Under the pieces are notes generated by a model. The model did not search any database, had not been told where the DNA came from, and saw nothing but the letters and a program-made list of their open reading frames with translations. Of a DNA stretch of 64,000 nucleotides, positions 48,372 to 60,531 are shown one piece after another; position 1 is the first letter of the stretch; every line of letters begins with the position of its first letter. The position numbers were made by a program, and so were the translations under genes. Source of the DNA: Porites lobata (taxonomy: Eukaryota > Cnidaria > Anthozoa > Scleractinia > Poritidae); contig CALNXK010000151.1 in assembly GCA_942486035.1 (NCBI GenBank), positions 107,001-171,000 of the forward strand, given 5' to 3'.

Positions 48372-50048
48372 TCATAAACAGCGGATGAGCTTGGAAATAA
48401 ACATTAAATCCTTGACACTGCCATTTTCTTCTGAAACAATTACCACGACAACAGCAATACTTTATTTAAACACGCAACATATAGGAGCACAAGCAAGACC
48501 CAATGGGTATTAACGGGAACGTAGTTCTTTTAACGGTTTCAGGTGAGTTAAATGGATGTTAGTTTTGTACTTTTTAAAGTACTTCTTAGCGTAGTCGGGT
48601 CTTTTCAGCGATCGCTTTGTCAGACGGCCGGGTATTAAGGACATATGTTAACGAGATTTCGAGAGTGGATAACTTCTCCATCTGCTTTACTAATACTCTA
48701 TGGTGAAGGCTAGTTTAAATAGTAAGAAAAGTGCCTCACATAGTGGCGATACGATCGATTGTTTGCAATTCTGATAATCTTATCAACGACTGTTGAGTTT
48801 GAATACAAAAGTACAAAGTTTGCTTGGTTGATTGGACTCCTACCCATACTTGAGCATTGCTTCGAACTCTTTACATCCTGTATTTAAAGGTTTCTGGGCC
48901 GTGACTTTTGCTGGTGTCTTCCAAGCCGCCGGCGGAAATCTAAGTTAAGACTGATTTGGAATAAACACAAGCCCTTATACTCTTACATCGTCGGTCACTG
49001 ATACATGGCCTTGTGTCGCGTTCAGTTCTACCTTAGTGGTCGATTATATGAAAACATTAACTTATTTGCGTTAATGAGTAGTTATCTTTTCTTTCTTACC
49101 TTTGTGTATTTTTGTTGTATTATTCCTTTTATAGAGGTCTGTATGATTATTCCCGTCCTCGTTAAACCCTTTCAGTTTGTGGTGAATTTACTTTCCTTTT
49201 GACGAGATATAGATTTTAAAACGAAGTCTCATTGGTCACTGACCCTTTTGATTGACATTTGCGCCGCCCATGCAGTTCTGAAAGCGACGATCAGCAGCAA
49301 AGGAAGGCAACCGCTGAACCATTACCGGCAATCATACACAAAAGAGAAATAACTAGAGATGACTCCCGGCTTTATTTCCCTTTCAAGCCCGTGCAAAAAT
49401 TTAACCGAGATTTGGGTAATCTCGCCGAGATTGTTTTTTGTTAAAATGTTGAAGGTATTACAATTCGTTCCAGTGCCACCTGGCCCTAAGTCGACAAGTG
49501 TTTTGTTGGCATACATGCGTAAAAGAAATTCAGTTGGTCGACAATTCGAGACTGAAAACTGAGAGAAACAGACAGTCTAAAGTATAAACTTCAAATATAA
49601 TCTTTGTACGATGTTTCACCTGGGAGAATACTGGCGATTTGGCTATTTGCTGATTGGTATGACTGAGTATCGTATACGGTGTGTTTTTAATGCAATCATT
49701 AGTTGCTTTAGTTTAGTAAACTAGACAATTGATTCTGCTTCTACTACTTTTATCACAGTATCAATTTTAAACAAGAATATTAACCAGAGGTTTTGGATGG
49801 TTTAAAGGTTTTTGCTAATCGTTCGAATTAAGTGTCGCTTATTTTTGTTATAATGCATATCCATACATTTAATTTTAGGCCTCTAAACCACGCTCTTTGA
49901 AGGAGGCCTCATTCTTATGACAGTGTAAGATGGACCTTTGTCTCAAAGAGTTTAAGGGTGACCCAATAACCATTAGCATTAAACTTCAAAAACGTCTCTT
50001 ACACTTAAGTAAGGATTTAGGAACCTGCCAGGGGGGTCGCACTCCCTC

Positions 50049-50081
<33 letters not shown>

Positions 50082-50102
50082 TTTGGATTATTATTCTTAT
50101 TG

Positions 50103-50164
<62 letters not shown>

Positions 50165-53100
50165 AAAGTAATCAAATCTTTTATTGATAACAAAGCTAAC
50201 TATAAAATCCTATTTACAATTAATTTCACTTAAAAAAAACTATTCCGTCCAAGCACTATTTACATTATTCCTTTCGATTAAAAGAAGACACTTAATTTCG
50301 ATTGAAAAATAATAATAATTATTATTATCATTAATTTTAATACAAAACTTTATTCATAGATTAAAAAAAAATAGACTATTTACAGATTCAAGAATATGAA
50401 ATATTAAAATATATATTATATATATAATATATATATATTATTATTATTATTATTATTTTTATTACTATTATTATTAATGGCTCATACGGGGAGGCTGCGC
50501 CCCAATGGAAGGTACACGAAAGGGGTACCTTTTCTTTCAAAAATGGTATATAAAAGGGTGAGGGGTTGTCTGTTAAATTTTGTTGAGTAACCCCCCGGGG
50601 GGAACCTGAGTTGTGTAAAGTCTGAGCACGAGCGATTTTTTCTTAAAGGGACAGGTTCACGGTTCAGCACATGCTTAATTATCAAAATGCTGTTTTTTCG
50701 CCGCGACATGCTGTATCGTCTATGCACGCAATATGATCATGTCATAATGTTGTCAAAGAACCAATCTGCGCACTGGCAGTCACTTGCACTTGATCAACTT
50801 AAATAATTGCAAATAGCTGTAAATTAATCAACCACGGAATAAAACCTTCGGGTCAACAATAAATTCAACGTTGATAGTGTTGGCATAGTCCACTAATTTT
50901 TTCTGCGATTTTAGTACTCCTCCATCCTACTTCAGGTTACTCTGAAATACAATTTTACTTTGAAATACACTCTGAGATCGCTGAGATACATGTGAGTTGG
51001 ATTATTAACCAATAGAATTAATAATAAATTGGAAAATAGTAATTTAATTAATGAGCATGCGCTTAACCGTGAACCTGTCCCTTTAAAAGAGACCTCACTG
51101 GAGTATTAGCTGAGGAGGCATAAAGAGTTTGTCATTTGAAGCTCACTTTACTAAAAGTATTCCAAGGAAACCATCTTTAACTTTTATTAAGGGGACTAAC
51201 AACATGGATTGCTCGCTAATATTCGTTTCCGCAAAATTGTGTTAAACCGCTTCTCAATTAGTATTTGATTTTGATTTTGACCCAATTCAGAATTTTGTAC
51301 CTCCGAGTCAGATAGATATTCCCATTTTTTGTTTATATTTAAGTGTTCTTAGCCTGGAGAACAAACTATTTTTTTGCGTCTTTCATGCGAGCGCGAAGCG
51401 CGAGACCGCGAATAAAAAAAGCTTGTTCTGCAAGCTAACGTTTTCTTTGAATATGTTGTTATGTCCTTCAACACACGTTTTTTGTGGTTGTATTGAAGTA
51501 TCTTGCCTTGTACACTGTTAAGGGCAACATATGTCGAGACTTGAGAAGTCACGGCAACAAGAATGACAAAAACGAAAAATGTTTAATAAGCAACGCAACA
51601 ACATTGCACGTTTTTTACACTTTTTGATACATTACTTTTTCATCACTGCAGGCCTAGGAAGTGAACGTTTTCTTTTTAAAATTTTACTATATAACACTGA
51701 ACAACACATAAATCAAAACGTACAAAATCGAACAGACATGATCTTTAAGAGTCAAAAACAAGAGAAAAATGTAAAAAATGGTCAACACACTAGGATCTGA
51801 GTCCAGGTTTTCCTATGAGAGATAAAAGTGAAAACTAAATTAGCTTGAGCTGTTCATGTTACCAAGTCACTTCACTTAATTTTGACAAAATTCAATTCAA
51901 AATCAGTTTGTGATGAACACTTTGTGGCGATCGGAAAAGGAAAAAAATTCGCGACTGAAAATTAGCTTAAAATATCGGTATGGTCGCCGAAAACCTGTTC
52001 GAAGTCCACTATATGTACACTATATCCACACACTATCGTGCCTTTGCTTAGCCAGAACAACAACCACACCAACAACCTTTATTATTTACATCCAACTAAA
52101 CAGAATTTTAACATTCAGTTCTTCGATGGCTAATGGAAAGAAAAAAAAAATGTTACATAAGATAGATACATTATGATAAAAGGATGTCTAGCACGAAAAC
52201 ATTTGCTAATTTAGCTCCTAGCTCCTAGCTATAAAGTTATATCTTTAACACAGTGGTGACAGGTATAATAGTAGCAAAGAAAAAACAATAATTAATAAAT
52301 AAATAACACACACACACTATACATTATATAGAGAGAAGAACGAATATGGTCAACTTTCAAATTGTCAATGCAGTAGATATTTTTTTAGTAAGTATGGGAA
52401 GGAGAAATTGGGAGGTCTTTCAAATGATGGGGAAGATCTTTCCTGAGGTCAACAGCTATAGATTGAATTGTCAGTGAATTGTCACACCAAGTCAGCGAAA
52501 ATCTTCAGTTTGTGATTAATATAATTTTATGTTACAGGCTTGATAAAAAAGTTAATTGCCTAGCTTTGGTGCGCTTACCCTTGGCCCAGTAGGAACTTGT
52601 GGACATGATATACCGCTAGAAGAAAGGATATTCAAAAGCAGTTAGTATTTTGAAAACTTTTATACCAAGTAGATGGAGATTTCTGCATATCTTGAATTAA
52701 ATCACAATTTTATGAGATACAAAATTCAGTTGAGGAAGGTACATTTACAGAAGTAGTCATTTGTTCTCAATGAAGAGAACAGTTTGAATGAAAATATTCT
52801 GAATTTTGTCAACTAGAGGACACGTAAAATAATTTGTCACTAACATTTTATGCATGGTCGAATGTCCCCCACCCGTATGTCTTTCTTTCTTTAAAAACGA
52901 TTAACTTCTCCACAACGTGCAAAGCAGTCACTGGACATGATGGTCAGCGGAGTTACCAAAATATCCCCTTTGATGATTTGCGTAGCAAAAAGAGAGAAGT
53001 ACTACAGAATGATTATGACTGAAAAAAACTAAATTGTTTTTGACATTAAATTTGAGCGGCGCTTTAATTCATTATTGATTTGTGGTTGGCGAAATAACAG

Positions 53101-56100
53101 GCAGTGGTCCTATTATTTTAATTATGAGCCTTTGTAGCTCCTTATATTATGACTGAGGTGAAGATATAACTATGGTTTGGGAACAATCTTCGTTTTTTTG
53201 TACTTCGGACTTTCTTACCAAATTGGGTTATGTCCACCACCGGGTTCCGTACATTGACGCACCAAACGCCCTCCGTCAGTGTACTGCTCCTAAGGAAAAA
53301 ACCACAATGTTTTTGTATCGCAGTTCTACAACTCTTGATTGACTCAACAGCACTCAGGATGACATGGCTACTTCAGGAAAAAAACTTGGCCTAAACAGTT
53401 CAGTATTTCGACAGCCTGTTCAAGGCTGTGCTCTAAGGAAAATTGAAGGGTGCCCAGTGCTCTGACCGTGTAAAATCTAGGCTGCCCAGCATATGATTTG
53501 TATGTTAAATCTGAGATTTTCTAGTCGCCCAGGAGCAAAAGTTAGGCACCAGGGGCCACCGGGCTCTGCTAGAGCACAGCCCTGCTGTTACACGGTGTTC
53601 GGCACTTTACGTGTAATGTTTTTTTCAAAGTTCGCCTGAAAATGCTATAAACTGTCGTTAATTTGAGAAATCCAGTCTTAGCAAACTCTTATTGGTTCTA
53701 TGGGGTCAAATTATCGCTCAACTTGTAACCTTGTTACCTCCTCAGTTAAGTGCTTTTTCGACGTGGTCCACATCTTTTAATGGCCTTAAATGCTTTTAGG
53801 GACGTGATTCTAATGCTCCTTTTACTATGAAAGTAATATTTCAAAATAAAATGCAAGTACGCCTATACTGAAGGGCAAATTAGGGATTGGGTGGTACAAG
53901 TCTATTGAACACAAAATCATCCTTTAGTTTTAGCTTATTTTGCGCCCAAATTTTTTCTTGCAGCTGGGTGTACTGTCTTGATATAAAGTCCATTAAGATT
54001 ATGTTGTTTAATCAATATTCCTTTTCTTTAGATGTCACTGAAGATTTACCAGAATGACATGCAATGTTTCAGGAAGACAACAATAACATTTACCTCGTGA
54101 CGGTAGCCGGGATCTGGAGCGGCTTGAAGATCTTGAGCAGTTTCAGTGACGTCATCTTCACTATCAACACCAAGTTATAAAGGCGAAGTAAGCTTTCACA
54201 GTTTTGCTTTTGTATATCAGATTGATTCCTAGCAGTAAGTCATTTACTGATTTATTCATTCGTTTATTTGTTTCCTTGTCTTTCTTGCCTACTAACTTAC
54301 TAAGTTGAGTAGACATCAGTTACATTTGGGAAAGGTTTGAAATAACGGTTTAAGTTTGCAGGGAAATGTTTCGAACAGCTTATATAATAAAGATGGCGAG
54401 AAAGCCTCCAGAAATCGCCAAGCTTATACAATGTACGGAGAATTACTCTGTTATTGAGAAATTTGCAGGATTACGACGTACTTGTAGGATTTTGAAATAT
54501 TGAATGATTGTCTACTTTAGGATGGAAGCTTCTTTCTGGATTTAAGAACGTTTTCGATGTTATAGCATTGTTGGGCGTGGATACTTTTGAGTCTTGAGGT
54601 TATTTTCTATCAAACTTTTCAGTGGAACATGTCATTTCCATTTCTAACTTCATAAATTAAAACTGGTAAAATTATTGAAAAGGTTCCTAACGATCTTGTA
54701 ACACTAAGAGAAGCAGTTCTTTTCAGTTGAGGGCCGAAAGTCATTTGCATTGATACACTACTCGATTTCTCCCCAATGTGTCATCTGCGTACGTGTGTCT
54801 CTAGCAGGCTTTGAAAAAATATTTTAGCTCTCTTTGGTTTTTAAGAAACCTGACTCTCTCTTCCAGATTGATTGATTCCCTCATCTTATGGTTGGAGTTT
54901 TAAATTGTTACTTTAAAAGAGGCAGGTGGCCCAATTTTTTTTAAAGGTGACTCGACCCAGTATTTTTGTAGACAGGTAGGCTTGCTTGATTTCGAAAGAC
55001 TGGAAAGTATCTGGGTAAAAGTCAATGCTGAGCTCTTTTTACAACTAGGAGGCTACTCTCACGAAAACAGCGATAAAATCAAATGGCCTTCATGTAGAAA
55101 TTCCACTTCGACATTTTTGTGAAACTTCGCTAGCAAAGAGCATTTCCAGACAAAGTGCGAATAAGGACTGTAATTCGATTAACAGCGAAAACCATTGTGA
55201 CGTCATTGTTCCGCGGTATTCCGATCGCGAAAAAAATGATGTCTAATGTTGTAATAAAGTTGTCTATGTGTGATCCATGTGTTATAATGTAGTTACAATA
55301 AAGACCAAGTTATTTACGCATAGGAGGTCCAAAGGTGAAAGATATGCCTGTAAAAATACTGGCTCTAGCTACCTTAAAAGAAGCGCCAATACAAATATTC
55401 TCTTTTTAAGTGCAGAAATAGAGGATCTTTTTATTGAAAAAAGGCAGAGCTCGAGTAATATTTAAGGGTCTTTGTAGGTTTATAAACGAAAGCAACACAC
55501 GCCGTATTTGTAGCCGAGCTTAGTAATAATGACTATCAGTGATTTTATACGTTAAATTTTTTTACTTTTTACCTAGTAGCTACTTCCTCCTTATCCTTGT
55601 CTTCATCATTTTTCTGCAAAAGAGCGAAAAACGTCGTTTGCAAAGGTTTTTGTCCAAAAGTCAGAAGTGAAGATGCAAATCTCTATGTACCTTGACGGAG
55701 TGATCTAACAATTCACAATCATTTCCACCATGATATCATTTTAATATATATGTTTTCTATTTCACTAACTTCGTCATTGACACGCGTACGTAAATATAAA
55801 TAGATTTTAACGTGTGGCCGTGCATCACGACAACCGTAGCCAGATGTAGCACATTGTAGGTTAAAAAAATGATGTATTAATCGTTTCACGAAGTATAAAC
55901 CTGAACAGGTTAGACAATACCTCGGAAGAGACCCAGAAAAGAAAGCAAAGGAATTTCAAATATTGATTTGAAGTCGTGAAATAGTCCCGTGCATGGAGTG
56001 CCTCCTTTTAAGGTGCTCAAAGGATTTAATAGCCTTGACTAATTCGTCTGCTAAAACGTTCCGGTTGTTGAATATCACAACAAATATGTTGAGATAACTG

Positions 56101-56426
56101 ATATGTTTCTGTGTTTTGAACCTCGCTTACGGAGTTTTTATGTAACCTGAGGCAGTAAAACCTACACTCCACCCAGTGAAATAAAAAAATCCCTGTAAAC
56201 TAAAAAGTTTTTTTTTTTTCAGTTTGATCTGTAAAGAGTTGATGGTACTCAGCTCATATTTCCTGTTATGTATTTAATCTTAGATTATTATCTTGCTAGT
56301 ATGACGTAAGTGAAACTAGTGCAATGATTTAAAATTTGGCTCAATATTTGTTGGGAAATTTGACGTCTTTGTTATAAGGAAAAGCATGATACTATCGTCG
56401 ATGCTCTTACCTGCTTTTCAGCCATC
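48372..56426 (-). CDS. Gene X, unit C: acidic orphan protein (5-6 coding exons)
   Basis: Minus-strand exons: 56411-56432 (MAEKQ; ATG intact), 55573-55613 (KNDEDKDKEEVAT), 54094-54160 (EDDVTETAQDLQAAPDPGYR then HE), 52579-52615 (RYIMSTSSYWAK), optional 49100-49168 (FNEDGNNHTDLYKRNNTTKI then HK) and 48372-48430 (ENGSVKDLMFISKLIRCL, stop). Splice sites and phases are as in X_B. The optional exon differs from B by one silent and one Val/Leu change plus intron drift, which favours it being coding. Upstream, an internal duplication adds a second, damaged pair of the first two exons (57037-57315). The promoter-side UTR exon is probably at 58852, so the primary transcript would pass through the dead exons. 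Function unknown; no domain recognised. Confidence 0.65.
50049..50478. repeat. TTA microsatellite split by AT-rich insertion, unit C
   Basis: Two (ATT)n tracts (50049-50163 and about 50440-50478) flank about 275 bases of AT-rich sequence that is absent in unit B, including an (AT)n run at 50408-50438. The extra piece has no TIR or coding capacity that I can see. Confidence 0.8.
50643..51089. mobile_element. MITE with AAAGGGACAGGTTCACGG termini, unit C
   Basis: Same element at the same site as 31592-32040 in unit B, with the same terminal inverted repeats and scattered differences. It was therefore inserted before the B/C duplication, or copied with it. Confidence 0.87.
53419..53585. mobile_element. 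Short TIR element with AGGCTGTGCTCTA ends, unit C
   Basis: Same insertion as 34374-34550. Here the right end reads TAGAGCACAGCCCT, a better match to the left end than in unit B. Confidence 0.7.
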
Positions 56427-57750
56427 TTGAGTCTACAAGAAAAACCAAGCAAACTATTTTAAAAAATTGAAATTATTTCAAAAATTTGTTTAGATTTTAT
56501 TTGTAACCTGTATTTGCAGAAATTTTGTATGTATCAATAATTATTCATTGAGATGCTTCAGTGGAGTATGATTGAGGAGAGATTGAAACCTATATAAGCA
56601 AAAAGTCCGAAAGAAGATAACGAAATCAAGAAATCAGCTGTAGTAGTTCAAAGCGTAGTAAAACTCACGAGCAAATTGCAGTCTCCTTAGTTCCCTCACG
56701 AGATAAAATCACTGGAGTCAAATAATTGTGTAGATAAGATGTAGTGGGCCAAATTTGACCATATAAGTTGTGGGTGTGAGGCAAATGGTGTAGTTACAAT
56801 AAAGACCAAGTTATTTACGCATAGGAGGTCCAAAGGTGAAAGATATGCCTGTAAAAATACTGGCTCTAGCTACCTTAAAAGAAGCGCCAATACAAATATT
56901 CTCTTTTTAAGTGCAGAAATAGAGGATCTTTTTATTGAAAAAAGGCAGAGCTCGAGCAACACACGCCGTATTTGTAGCCGAGCTTAGTAATAATGACTAT
57001 CAGTGATTTTATACGTTAGATTTTTTTACTTTTTACCTAGTAGCTACTTCCTCCTTGTCCTTGTCTTCATCATTTTTTTGCAAAAGAGCGAAAAACGTCG
57101 TTTGCAAAGGTTTTTGTCCAAAAGTCAGAAGTGAAGATGCAAATCTCTATGTACCTTGACAGAGTGATCTAACAATTCACAATCATTTCCAAGTGAAACT
57201 AGTGAAATGATTTAAAATTTTGCTCAATATTTGTTGGGAAATTTGACGTCGTCGTTATAAGGAAAAGCATGATACTGTCTTTGATGCTCTTACCTGCTTT
57301 TCAGCCGTCTTGAGTATACAAGAAAAACCAAGCAAACTATTTTAAAAAATTGAAATTATTTCAAAAATTGGTTTAGACTTTATTTGTAACCTGTATTTGT
57401 AGAAATTTTGTATGTATCAATAATTATTCATTGAGGTGCTTCAGTGGAGAATAATTGATCAGATGGATACCTATACTTACACCTAAGTTAAGCAAAAAGT
57501 GCGAAAGAAGACAACGAAATTAACAAATCAGCTGTAGTAGTTCAAAGCGTAGTACAGCTCACGAGCAAATTGGAGTCTCCCTAGTTCCCTCACGATATAA
57601 AATCAAGTTTTCGCCGCGCCTAGAACTCGGTGAGTACAAAGAACCAAATTTATACACGCCAAATTGCCATTGGAGTCAAATAATTGTGTAGATAAGATGT
57701 AGTGGGCCATATTTAACAATATAAGTGGTGAGTGTGAGGCAAATGGTGCA
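55289..57750. repeat. Tandem duplication carrying the first two X exons, unit C
   Basis: The block 55289-56788 is followed by a second copy at 56789-57750: both begin TAGTTACAATAAAGACCAAG and end GTGTGAGGCAAATGGTG. The second copy lacks the part corresponding to about 55721-56307 (joined at ATCATTTCC|AAGTGAAAC) and a small piece near 56958. Neither unit A nor unit B has this duplication. Confidence 0.9.
57037..57315 (-). pseudogene. Duplicated, inactivated first two coding exons of X_C
   Basis: Second copies of the exons at 56411-56432 and 55573-55613. In the upstream copy (57294-57315) the start codon is ACG instead of ATG (plus-strand CAT became CGT at 57306-57308). In the other (57037-57077) the acceptor AG became AA (plus-strand change at 57078: TTTCTGCAA became TTTTTGCAA). 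Both lesions hit the essential position of each exon while the rest is almost unchanged. The first could still act as a non-coding leader exon. Confidence 0.8.
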
Positions 57751-58851
57751 AATCGATTTGCAACCAGCGTGTCGTTGTGGTTTTACTGCACGGAATACGT
57801 ACTTTTGTCTAAGCACCGCAAGAGTTCACCTTCAAGAGTTCACTTCACCGCAGAGTTAACGGCAGTCTAACAACAATAGTGTCCAATTAAGAGGAGTACA
57901 CTATATGCATTTCAAATTAACTTAAAAGACATTACACGCCTTGCTGTGATTGTCTTTTAAAGCTCTGGAGTTGATTTTCATAGTAATTTCAAAACGTCTT
58001 GACAATAAGTAAAAAGGCAGTTTAAGGTTCCAGAATGATTCTGTGTAGACAGTTTTGCTTTGACTTATTGTCACAGACCTAAAGTTCCCGTGTTTTGCTC
58101 ATGTGGCTATGAAATTTAGACCTTTGTGTAAGCTCAATGCATACTGTGCGATTGTTTGGTCGTGTGCGAGTGGCACGGGTTAAAACAACTGTTTACCCCA
58201 GCACAGCTGTTCCATAAATTGAGTCATGCGGCGTTTCAACGTGGGTGGTACGTGCCTCTTATTTATGGATCAAGCTTAAGTGTTGCAACTTCACTTTCTG
58301 TGCTATTAATTGAACAGTCATACTTTCCAAAAGAGGACATTGGTTTGTAATGTAACTAAAAAGACTTGGTGTTGACTCGACGGCAGCGATAACCATCCCT
58401 CAATAAAAGGAATTTGCGTTCGTTCAAACTTAAATCGCGTTTACTTGCTCACGTTCCAAACGTCAAGTGCAGACGAATTTTCTTGTAGTTAAATTTAAGT
58501 CAGTTCTGAAACCCAGTTCAAGACGAGAAAGGAATATTCGCGTCCTCCATGAAACGTTCCATTGGGGAGTTTCAGGTCGCAGTCGTGCACTGGACGTCGA
58601 AGGAATCTACCGAACAGTGGGGTTCATGTGCAGAACTGTTGCTTAGCTTAAAAATCTAATTGTTTTTTGGCGTTCTTGTGGACGTCTTCGTCGCGTTCTC
58701 TCCCTTTTATATTTAGTGTAATTACAGTGGAACTGACTCGAGTCAATCCGCGTTGTTTTCCTCTCGAAAGACGTATATATTAAAGGTATACTGAGGCTAT
58801 GAAGGAACCTGAGAAATATTTCATGATTTATCGTGCAGAATCTTCACATAC

Positions 58852-58910
58852 CTTGGCTCAGATCCCTCTTTAACTAGTTTAATGTGTAGTTTTCTCCTGT
58901 ATGCTCCGCC
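58852..58910 (-). promoter_or_regulatory. Candidate 5' UTR exon of X_C
   Basis: Minus strand AAGAGGGATCTGAGCCAAG|GTATGTGA; the donor is as in units A and B. It lies upstream of both the intact and the dead exon pairs. Confidence 0.42.
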
Positions 58911-59983
58911 AACCCGCTTCTGCTTTTCGTTGGGTATACATGTGCAGTACGAGTATCCTTATGCTTGCGCATGCTTTATAAAAATCGAACAGCCGGTCTG
59001 TAAGGACCGTAGGCTCGCGCACTTTGAAATGTCAGATGTTGTTGCGAATATAAGGTAAAGCATCATCCATTCTCCCAATACCGAGTCGTTATCTAAAATA
59101 ACAAAAAAAGGTGAATTAGACACCATGTCAGTAAGCCCTTTCTTTATTGCACGCTGTTCTTTACACTCTCCTCCATCTTCGCAGCTTCATTGTATGTCAA
59201 CGGTTTCCAATTGTGTGGCACGTAAGCCTGTTCAGAAGAGCATCGTATGTTATGGCTGTCTCTTTTATGATTTAGTACCCATTTTTTTCAGTTCTGCGTA
59301 TTAGCCAAGATTCTCAGGCAGTGCAAATTCTGTTAAGGACGACGTCCGCTATGTTTCGCTGTACATCGCTTGACACTATCCGTCTGAAAGATTTTGTGAA
59401 CAAAACGTAAAACGTCGAGCCTACCCGAATAAAAATACATTTTGCTGAGTCAATTTGTGTGTCCTGCCTCTCCACGAATTTAAGCTGCGAGCAGGAAATA
59501 GCAAGACAGAAAATGGTAACTCATTGACTCGTGAGGCTGAGTTATAACTTTTGACTTCTGCTCCAAATTCACCGTCCTCTACGTGGCAATAAAAACTCCC
59601 CCAAGCCTTTGTTTGTTTGTTTTTTGCCACTTCAGAGTACCGTAAGCTCTACCAAAGCAAACTGCTCTCAAGACGAACAGTTCAGCCATCAGTGCAAACT
59701 CAGATCATGGCTAAGTTTCAGTGGTTTGCCCTCAGACAGAGGACAGTAGGGAATGGTTAGTTCTGGCCGAGTTTTAGAACACTATCCCGGCGAAATATGA
59801 CTTGACTTCTGACGACTACCCTCTTCTAGTAGAAGTGACGAAACAAGCGAGCGAGTAAACGACAGCTCTTGCTGCGCTGTCGTGTGTTACGTTTGATGTA
59901 TTCACTCTAAAAAACAAGCGACTATTTATATCCTAAAAGCAGTCAGTTTTTTTAATATATATTCTGTTTTAAACCTGCCTCCG

Positions 59984-60126
59984 GTTGTTCAAACGTTGGA
60001 TAGCACTATCCACCGGATAAATTACTATCCAACGAATAAATATTAGGGAAACCAATTACACTATCCACTGGATAGAGATTTATCTATAGTGGATAGTGTT
60101 ATCCAGCTTTTGAACAACTGGACCCT
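59984..60126. mobile_element. MITE with GGTTGTTCAAACGTTGGAT termini, unit C only
   Basis: Left end CCGGTTGTTCAAACGTTGGA plus TAGCACTATCCA; right end GTGGATAGTGTTATCCAGCT plus TTTGAACAACTGG. Long imperfect terminal inverted repeats and about 140 bases in total. It is absent at the corresponding site of units A and B (near 22120 and 39957). Confidence 0.85.
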
Positions 60127-60133
60127 GGTTTAT

Positions 60134-60531
60134 CAGGAGCACCCAACGTCAATTCTCGGGAAATATCTGTTCGAAAGACGATTTGAGATCTAGAATTTTC
60201 GAAACATTTGTTGTAAAATTTCTTGCTTGCCTGCCTCTCCTAGGATTTTCGAACATCTAAAAAGTGGTATAATTGCCCATATTTAACGGATGTTTACCCT
60301 AAAAAGGCCACCTAGAATTTTCGGGAGCCCTTTTTCTGGCTGAAATTGTCGAAAAGGTAAGTCTTGACCCCTATAATTTTCGCATCACTAGACTTTCAGC
60401 TAGGAAATCCGAACCGATGAAAAATTTTTAGGGGATAAAAATATGCCTATATCTACCGTTTAAATACTAAAATACGTTCAACAATGTTATGTTTAAGCGG
60501 TTTTGAACTATATTCTCGTTGCGTTCCCCTG
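60134..60531. mobile_element. MITE with CAGGGGCACCCAACG termini, unit C, reversed
   Basis: Relative of 27428-27843 in the opposite orientation: begins CAGGAGCACCCAACGTCAAT and ends TCTCGTTGCGTTCCCCTG. It is flanked by TTTAT on both sides; the empty site reads CCTGGTTTATTGAC in unit B (about 39957). Confidence 0.85.
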
